From positions 1-45,864 of the forward strand of contig JACPGB010000023.1 in assembly GCA_016182655.1 (NCBI GenBank): a stretch of 45,864 nt of DNA, in the 5' to 3' direction. This stretch comes from Deltaproteobacteria bacterium (GTDB lineage: Bacteria; Desulfobacterota; GWC2-55-46). The notes beneath the pieces were generated by a model. That model was not told the origin of the DNA, did no database searches, and was given only the letters and a program-made list of their open reading frames with translations. This document shows, piece after piece, positions 41,297 through 45,864 of the stretch; within the stretch, counting starts at the first letter, position 1, and each line of letters starts with the position of its first letter. The position numbers were made by a program, and so were the translations under genes.

Positions 41297-42616
41297 ATGG
41301 CTTTGTTGAAAAGATGGGAGCCTGAAGACCAGCGGTTCTGGAAGGGCACGGGCTCCAGGATCGCCTGGACGACGCTCATAATCACCACCATAAGCCTCAT
41401 ACTCTCGTTTTCCACATGGTTCGTCATCAGCGCGATCGTCGTCAGGCTCCCGCAAATAGGTTTCAAGTTCGACACCATGCAGCTGTTCTGGCTCGCCTCG
41501 ATGCCTGGCCTCGCGGGCGGGACCTTTCGCCTTGTCCACATGTTCCTGATACCTATATTCGGCACAAGGGCCGTGATCGGGGTCGCCAACTTTTTAAAGA
41601 TAATACCGTGCGCGGGCCTCGCCTACGCGGTCCAGGACCCGGCGACCCCCTTCTGGGTGTTCATAGTGCTTGCGTTCCTCGCCGGCTTCGGCGGCGGGGA
41701 CTTTTCATCCTTCATGCCCTCGACCTCGATGTTCTTCCCCAAGAGGCTCCAGGGCGCCGTGCTCGGCGTTCAGGCCGGCCTTGGCAACTTCGGCGTCTCC
41801 CTTGCCCAGTTCGTGACCCCATGGATCATAGGTTTCGCGGCCTTCGGGGCCGCAATGGGCGGCCCGCAGGTCTTCACATCGGGGGAGATAGCAAAGGACA
41901 TCTGGCTCCAGAACGGAGTCGTCTGGTACGTGCCCATTCTCATTATCTTCGGCGTTCTCTCGTTCCTTTTCCTCAAGAGCGTGCCTATCAAGGCCTCTTT
42001 CACCGAACAGCTCGACATATTCGGGAACAAGCACACCTGGTTCATGACGCTCCTCTACATCATGACATTCGGTTCGTTCTCGGGTCTTGCCGCGACGTTC
42101 CCGATGATGATAAAGGCTCTCTACGGCACGTTCCCGAACGCTCCGGACCCGCTTAAGTACGCGTTCTACGGCCCGCTCATCGGCGCGGTCTCCCGCGTCA
42201 TATTCGGGTTCGTATCCGACAAGACCGGCGGCGCGATAATCACGACGATCTGCGGCATAGGCACGATAATCTTCTCGTTCCTCATCATGCCGTCGCTCGC
42301 GCCGACCTCGTTGGATTCGTTCAATACATTCGTCTACCTCATGCTCACGATATTCTTCTTCACGGGCATAGGCAACGCCTCGACCTTCAGGCAGATACCG
42401 ATGATCTTCTCCCCGAGGCAGGCTGGCGGCGTCCTCGGCTTCACCGGCGCTATCGCGGCGTACGGTCCGTTCATCTTCGCGCTCCTCATAGGCGCGGCGA
42501 TAGCGAAGACCGGCTCGCCGAAGCCCTTCTTCTGGGGCCTCATCGTTTTCTGCGCCATCTGCACCATAATCAACTTCTACTACTACAACAGGAAGGGCGC
42601 CGAGAAGCCCTGCTAG
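41297..42616 (+). CDS. narK2: NarK-family nitrate/nitrite transporter
   Basis: A 439-residue MFS transporter with 12 predicted segments. It shares the N-terminal KRWEPEDQRFWKGTGSRIAW type with the preceding gene and has both nitrate signatures (AGFGGGDFSSFMPSTSMFFPKRLQGAVLGVQAGLGNFG; GIGNASTFRQIPMIF). The conserved arginines VVRLPQIGF and SRVIFGF are present. AAGGAG at 41283-41288 places the start at ATG 41297 rather than GTG 41288. The pair of adjacent NarK paralogues is common beside narG in denitrifiers. Here each has its own terminator. Confidence 0.94.
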   Translation: MALLKRWEPEDQRFWKGTGSRIAWTTLIITTISLILSFSTWFVISAIVVRLPQIGFKFDTMQLFWLASMPGLAGGTFRLVHMFLIPIFGTRAVIGVANFLKIIPCAGLAYAVQDPATPFWVFIVLAFLAGFGGGDFSSFMPSTSMFFPKRLQGAVLGVQAGLGNFGVSLAQFVTPWIIGFAAFGAAMGGPQVFTSGEIAKDIWLQNGVVWYVPILIIFGVLSFLFLKSVPIKASFTEQLDIFGNKHTWFMTLLYIMTFGSFSGLAATFPMMIKALYGTFPNAPDPLKYAFYGPLIGAVSRVIFGFVSDKTGGAIITTICGIGTIIFSFLIMPSLAPTSLDSFNTFVYLMLTIFFFTGIGNASTFRQIPMIFSPRQAGGVLGFTGAIAAYGPFIFALLIGAAIAKTGSPKPFFWGLIVFCAICTIINFYYYNRKGAEKPC

Positions 42617-42654
42617 TCCTGTAAGAGTCAAGGCGGCTGTAGCCGCGGTGTTCA

Positions 42655-42688
42655 GGGGGGAGGCCTTTCGGCCTCTCCCCTTTTTTTT
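42655..42688 (+). terminator. Terminator of narK2
   Basis: GGGGGGAGGCC and GGCCTCTCCCC pair over 11 bp (one G-T) around TTTC, followed by eight T. Confidence 0.9.
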
Positions 42689-42872
42689 GCCCTTTCAAGC
42701 CCGATCTGCGCCTTGCACCGTATCTTCCAATTTATATAATTCCGTGACTGCCGCACTTGACGATTCCCATGAACCCCGATATATTTCATGCATACAGAGT
42801 CCTTCACCGGAACTCTCCGATTTTTAAGCCGTTTTACCGCTCAGGCGGCGCTAAAACCTCAAGGAGGGAAAA

Positions 42873-43193
42873 ATGGGTAAGTACGACAGGATCGACAAGT
42901 TCGGCATCGAGAAGATGGAAAAGGCCGAGTACCAGAAGCGCCAGGAATACGTCCTCAAGAAGTGCAAATGTCCGACATGCCCTACCTATGTCGCCGGGGA
43001 CGCGCCTACAGGGTACTGCTTCCCGCTTATAGGAACGTCCAAGAAGATACAGTGGGAAAAAGACTGCGTTTGCGCAACATGCTCGATCTACAAGGAATAC
43101 GAGCTCAACCACACATTCTATTGCACGAGATGCTCCCAGGTCTGCCAGACGATGAAGGTCGAGGGCATATCCGACCAGGGCGGCGGCGGCTAA
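42873..43193 (+). CDS. Ten-cysteine small protein, DUF2769-like
   Basis: A 106-residue protein with ten cysteines at 31, 33, 36, 49, 65, 67, 70, 84, 87 and 91. CKCPTCPTY...GYCFPLIG and CVCATCSIYKEYEL...FYCTRC match what I know of the DUF2769 family, seen in methanogens and anaerobic bacteria and of unknown function. There is no signal peptide, so metal or Fe-S binding in the cytoplasm is likely. AAGGAGGG lies ahead of ATG 42873. It is flanked by terminators on both sides and so is monocistronic. The position after the nar transporters suggests, but does not prove, a link to nitrogen oxide metabolism. Confidence 0.85.
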   Translation: MGKYDRIDKFGIEKMEKAEYQKRQEYVLKKCKCPTCPTYVAGDAPTGYCFPLIGTSKKIQWEKDCVCATCSIYKEYELNHTFYCTRCSQVCQTMKVEGISDQGGGG

Positions 43194-43237
43194 AGACTAT
43201 TGCCTTTAGAGCAGGTAGCGGCCTGTATTATTCGATA

Positions 43238-43280
43238 GAAGGGGGCCGGACCCATAGGGGGCCGGCCCCCTTCGTTTTTT
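43238..43280 (+). terminator. Terminator of the DUF2769-like gene
   Basis: GAAGGGGGCCGG (43238-43249) and CCGGCCCCCTTC (43262-43273) pair perfectly over 12 bp, followed by GTTTTTT. Confidence 0.9.
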
Positions 43281-43393
43281 GGGCCAAAAGGCTTGAAAAA
43301 GGCTCTTTGGACTGGACAACCGGCCTCCCGTTGTAGTAAGATGAAATACACCCCAAATCAAGGGAGAATTCATACTTAACAGGAGAGGTCTAA

Positions 43394-43906
43394 ATGGAGA
43401 ATACTACCCCGGAGCAGGCGAAAGCAATCATAAAGAAGTGGCTTGAGGAGAACCACCACCAGGTCAACGATATCAAGGACGATAACGTCAACTTCCACCT
43501 GGAGGTCGATTATCCCCTTGGTTCCATGAAGAGACAGCGGGTCATACAGCCCAAGGACTATCCCGGGCTCATCGTGGTCCTTAACGGCGTCGCCATCGCA
43601 AACGAACACGTCGAGAAGATGAAGAAGATGAACGAGAACGACCGCGACGCTTTTTACGGCGAGATCAGGAAGGACCTTATCTTCCTGCAGAACTCATACG
43701 ACATGAACCTTGACGACCAGGGTGTAGCCAAGCAGGTCCAGTTCTCGTACGAGTTCTACGTAGACAGCCTTACCAAGACCAAGCTCTACGAGGGCCTCCT
43801 CCTCAACCACAGGACCCTCCTTTACATAATAACCAAGTTCAACGACGAGTTCGGTATGCCGATCATGCCTTCCGCCAACAAGGGCGAGACCGTAGGCCAC
43901 GCCTGA
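43394..43906 (+). CDS. DUF2299-like protein
   Basis: A 170-residue soluble protein. The N-terminal AKAIIKKWLEENHHQVNDIKDDNVNFHLEVDYPLGSMKRQRVIQPKDYPGLIVVLNGVAI resembles the DUF2299 pattern (WLxEEG, FHxxVxYP, IxQPK), a family mainly known from archaea with no known function. The C-terminal half is helical (YEFYVDSLTKTKLYEGLLLNHRTLLYIITKF), as in those proteins. AGGAGAGG precedes the ATG. The hemerythrin gene follows after 29 nt on the same transcript. The family call is from memory. Confidence 0.6.
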   Translation: MENTTPEQAKAIIKKWLEENHHQVNDIKDDNVNFHLEVDYPLGSMKRQRVIQPKDYPGLIVVLNGVAIANEHVEKMKKMNENDRDAFYGEIRKDLIFLQNSYDMNLDDQGVAKQVQFSYEFYVDSLTKTKLYEGLLLNHRTLLYIITKFNDEFGMPIMPSANKGETVGHA

Positions 43907-43935
43907 TAGCGGGGCGCGCCGAGGAGGTTGTTCCG

Positions 43936-44733
43936 ATGTCAATGAAGCTCGAAATAAAATACCGTTGCACGCAGGGCACCTGTTGCGCCATCTGCCGCGA
44001 TGGTACAATAGCCTTCGACGAGGCCGCGTTCAATGACCTCAAGGCCGCTTATGAAGACCCGGAGCTTTTCAGGAGCCCGAAGGGCTACTGCAAGCTCGGG
44101 TTCTCCCGTGCATTCAAGATCAAGGAGATAGTCCGGCTCGCGCCCGAGGCCGACGGGGCCGACGAACAGTGGCTCGACGAGAACGACCCGATCGGCACCC
44201 TCATCCTCGAGCACAGGCAGATATTGAAGATGTTCGACGAGGTAGAGGCACAGATAAAGAGGCGCGACATCAAGGCCCTCTGGGTCTCGACCTATGAGCT
44301 TGCCAACGCCATTCACCTCCACTCGGGGTTGAAGGAAGAGGAGGTACTCTTCCCGGCGATGCGCGATGTCCTGGCCTTCGGCGAATCCCTTACCGCCATC
44401 ATAAAAGAGGAGCACAGGGAGATCATGACGCTCCTCTCGAACTTCCGCTCGGCCCTCGAGGAGGAGACCATCCTTGACAGCATCATAACCTCCATGATCG
44501 TCTCTTTGAGGGGACACATCAGGAAGGAGGACCAGGAGTTCTTCGAGATGGTCGACAAGTGCCTCGACAGGAACATGAGGATCGGGATAGCCGAGGGGAT
44601 GAGTAAGATAGAGGCGGAGTTCACGCCCGCCCCGATAACCGAGATGCAGAGGCGCGTCAATGAGGCGAGGGGCGAGTTCGACGAAGAAGTCATCGCCTTA
44701 AGGGAGCTCACGCACCAGGGGTGCTGCCACTGA
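43936..44733 (+). CDS. Hemerythrin-domain protein with extra N- and C-terminal cysteines
   Basis: 265 residues. The N-terminal about 75 residues carry Cys11, Cys16, Cys17, Cys20 and Cys52 (CTQGTCCAIC). A HHE hemerythrin four-helix bundle follows with candidate di-iron ligands His93, His129 with the following Glu pair (HSGLKEEE), His160 and GHIRKEDQEFFEM. The protein ends in Cys-Cys-His. GAGGAGG lies ahead of the ATG. Hemerythrin domains bind O2 or NO or serve in iron-cluster repair. The added cysteines suggest a second metal or redox site. A terminator follows. Confidence 0.88.
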   Translation: MSMKLEIKYRCTQGTCCAICRDGTIAFDEAAFNDLKAAYEDPELFRSPKGYCKLGFSRAFKIKEIVRLAPEADGADEQWLDENDPIGTLILEHRQILKMFDEVEAQIKRRDIKALWVSTYELANAIHLHSGLKEEEVLFPAMRDVLAFGESLTAIIKEEHREIMTLLSNFRSALEEETILDSIITSMIVSLRGHIRKEDQEFFEMVDKCLDRNMRIGIAEGMSKIEAEFTPAPITEMQRRVNEARGEFDEEVIALRELTHQGCCH

Positions 44734-44767
44734 CGGCCCAAGCTCTCTAAAGCAGTTTCCAGATATA

Positions 44768-44806
44768 TAAAGGCCCCTGTAGCGTCAGCTACGGGGGCCT
44801 TTATTT
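44768..44806. terminator. Terminator between the hemerythrin gene and the convergent minus-strand genes
   Basis: TAAAGGCCCCTGTAGC and GCTACGGGGGCCTTTA pair over 16 bp (one G-T) around GTCA. AT-rich flanks on both sides could serve both directions. Confidence 0.88.
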
Positions 44807-44859
44807 CACGCGAGTAATTGTCCTCCGGATGTGATGCGCTTCGTTAAAGGCAGGGCCTT

Positions 44860-45240
44860 CTATACCGGTATGTGGATGTAGACCATGTAGAGCCAGACGA
44901 GTATGAGGGTGCCGCCGAGCCAGCTCAGGTACTTGAACGCCCGTCTCTTTTTGGACCGCACTATCAATATCTTGAGTAGGAAGACGCAGAGCCCGGAGCC
45001 CCAGCCGAGGAGGCGGAGAAACCCGAACCCCTCGTACCAGAAGGCGAGGACGGCGAGTATGACGTATATGGCGAGGGCCGTAAACCCGTTGAAGCGGTGT
45101 ATCTTCCTCTCTACTATGGAGGCGGCCTTTACGAGCTGGAGCCCGCTTATGAAGCTGGAAGTGGCCAGTATAAGCCCGAAGCTCGCAAGCACGATGGAAG
45201 CGGTGCTGAAGACGCCGAGCATTTTGAGTATCCGTTGCAT
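44860..45240 (-). CDS. Small four-helix membrane protein coupled to nosD
   Basis: 126 residues with four predicted membrane helices (about 7-30, 50-70, 73-95, 102-122). Histidines flank helix 2 (ERKIHRFNGFTALAIY) and end helix 4 (YMVYIHIPV), like small b-type cytochromes, but no family is certain. The ATG overlaps the nosD-like stop by one base (TAATG), so they are translationally coupled. A role with the nos system or as a membrane redox component is inference. Confidence 0.6.
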   Translation of the reverse strand: MQRILKMLGVFSTASIVLASFGLILATSSFISGLQLVKAASIVERKIHRFNGFTALAIYVILAVLAFWYEGFGFLRLLGWGSGLCVFLLKILIVRSKKRRAFKYLSWLGGTLILVWLYMVYIHIPV

Positions 45241-45864
45241 TATCTTACCCCGTACACGAGCTTGAAGACATTTTTCTGTATCAGGTAAGTGACTACCCCG
45301 AGGTAGATGAGGACGACCGGGAGTATGAGGAACACATTCGGGAGCGTCGTGTTCTCCGAGACCTCGTTGTCCTTCGAGTCGCTTACCACAATGCTGTACA
45401 TGTTCCGGAGGGCGGTATTCTCGACGATGACATTGTTGTTGGAGGACCAGAGCGTGACGCCGTTCCAGGTGTTGAGGTTGGCGGTGTTGTCCCGTATGAC
45501 ATTGCTGTTCGAGTAGCTTATGAAGAGGCCCTTGTCGTCGTTCCTGTTCGCGTTGTTGCCTTCGATCGCGTTGTGGTGCGACTTCTCCAGATAGATGCCG
45601 TAGTATTCGTTCCTGCCCGCCGCGTTGCCGGTGACGGCGTTCTCGCTCGAGTCATATAAGGCTATGCCGTAGACGTTCCCGTCCGCGACGTTGCCGCTCA
45701 CTTCGGAGTTCGTTACGCTCTTGAGGGTTATCCCCGAGCTCTGCGACCCTTTCGCCGTGAACCCGGATATGACGACGCCTTCGGTGCCGGAGGCGAGTAT
45801 CACCGGCTCTTCCTTTACGGCGGGCCTTACGACGGTAAACTCGGGCCCCTTGACGGACTTGAGC
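45240..45864 (-). CDS. nosD: NosD-like parallel beta-helix protein, C-terminal part (5' end outside window)
   Basis: The frame is open to the window edge; 207 codons are visible. Repeats of about 22-24 residues of the type NSxVSGNxAxxNxYGIxLxxS form a right-handed beta helix (CASH/NosD repeats). A C-terminal membrane helix (VFLILPVVLIYLGVVTYLI) ends the protein. NosD is a periplasmic accessory for copper-site maturation of nitrous oxide reductase. Similar beta-helix proteins exist elsewhere, so the symbol depends on nos genes lying outside. Confidence 0.7.
   Translation of the reverse strand, partial: LKSVKGPEFTVVRPAVKEEPVILASGTEGVVISGFTAKGSQSSGITLKSVTNSEVSGNVADGNVYGIALYDSSENAVTGNAAGRNEYYGIYLEKSHHNAIEGNNANRNDDKGLFISYSNSNVIRDNTANLNTWNGVTLWSSNNNVIVENTALRNMYSIVVSDSKDNEVSENTTLPNVFLILPVVLIYLGVVTYLIQKNVFKLVYGVR

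Overview
The window is a chromosomal segment from a GC-rich Gram-negative bacterium. The most likely affinity is deltaproteobacterial (Desulfobacterota-like). This rests on the SecY, ribosomal protein and NarK sequences, zinc-type S14, S4, L36 and L24, the heavy use of AGG (Arg) and ATA (Ile) codons even in ribosomal genes, and several families of intergenic palindromic repeats. The taxonomic call is an inference from recognition, not from a tree.

Region 1 (1-16.76 kb, all plus strand) is an almost complete str/S10/spc/alpha ribosomal supercluster. It runs from the 3' end of tuf through rpsJ, rplC, rplD, rplW, rplB, rpsS, rplV, rpsC, rplP, rpmC, rpsQ, rplN, rplX, rplE, rpsN, rpsH, rplF, rplR, rpsE, rpmD, rplO, secY, adk, map, infA, rpmJ, rpsM, rpsK, rpsD, rpoA and rplQ, and ends at a terminator. 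Several gene boundaries overlap by 1-4 nt, but others are separated by 70-300 nt spacers. One spacer holds a mobile-repeat-like element with terminal inverted repeats, one is G-rich, and one carries a probable internal promoter. An HU-type DNA-binding protein gene follows.

Region 2 (17.4-30.3 kb) is housekeeping and accessory. On the minus strand are a GAF-GGDEF diguanylate cyclase with a BamE/SmpA-like lipoprotein, and the pabB-pabC pair for p-aminobenzoate. On the plus strand are ispG, an AT-rich probably acquired gene with a HEPN-like motif, a rhodanese/HIT pair, a zinc alcohol dehydrogenase behind a strong promoter, and an ABC-F ATPase. A minus-strand universal stress protein and a NarK-type transporter close the region. 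Intergenic palindromic repeats are dense here.

Region 3 (30.3-45.9 kb) is a nitrate respiration island. A 1.2 kb mostly non-coding, highly structured stretch contains two copies of GTTAC-N6-GTAAC and separates the divergent narK from a probable operon. That operon encodes a membrane-anchored monohaem cytochrome c and narGHJI. Behind individual terminators follow two more NarK-family transporters (one with a repeat-containing insertion of about 95 residues), a ten-cysteine DUF2769-type protein, and a two-gene unit of a DUF2299-like protein plus a cysteine-bearing hemerythrin. The window ends inside a minus-strand nosD-like gene coupled to a four-helix membrane protein, which suggests that nitrous oxide reductase genes lie just outside.

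Together region 3 would import nitrate, export nitrite, reduce nitrate at the cytoplasmic face of the membrane, and possibly exchange electrons with a periplasmic c-type haem. The small proteins around it are the least explained part of the window. The cyt c/nar arrangement, the NarK insertion, the structured intergenic region and the DUF2769/DUF2299/hemerythrin group are the best candidates for something new.
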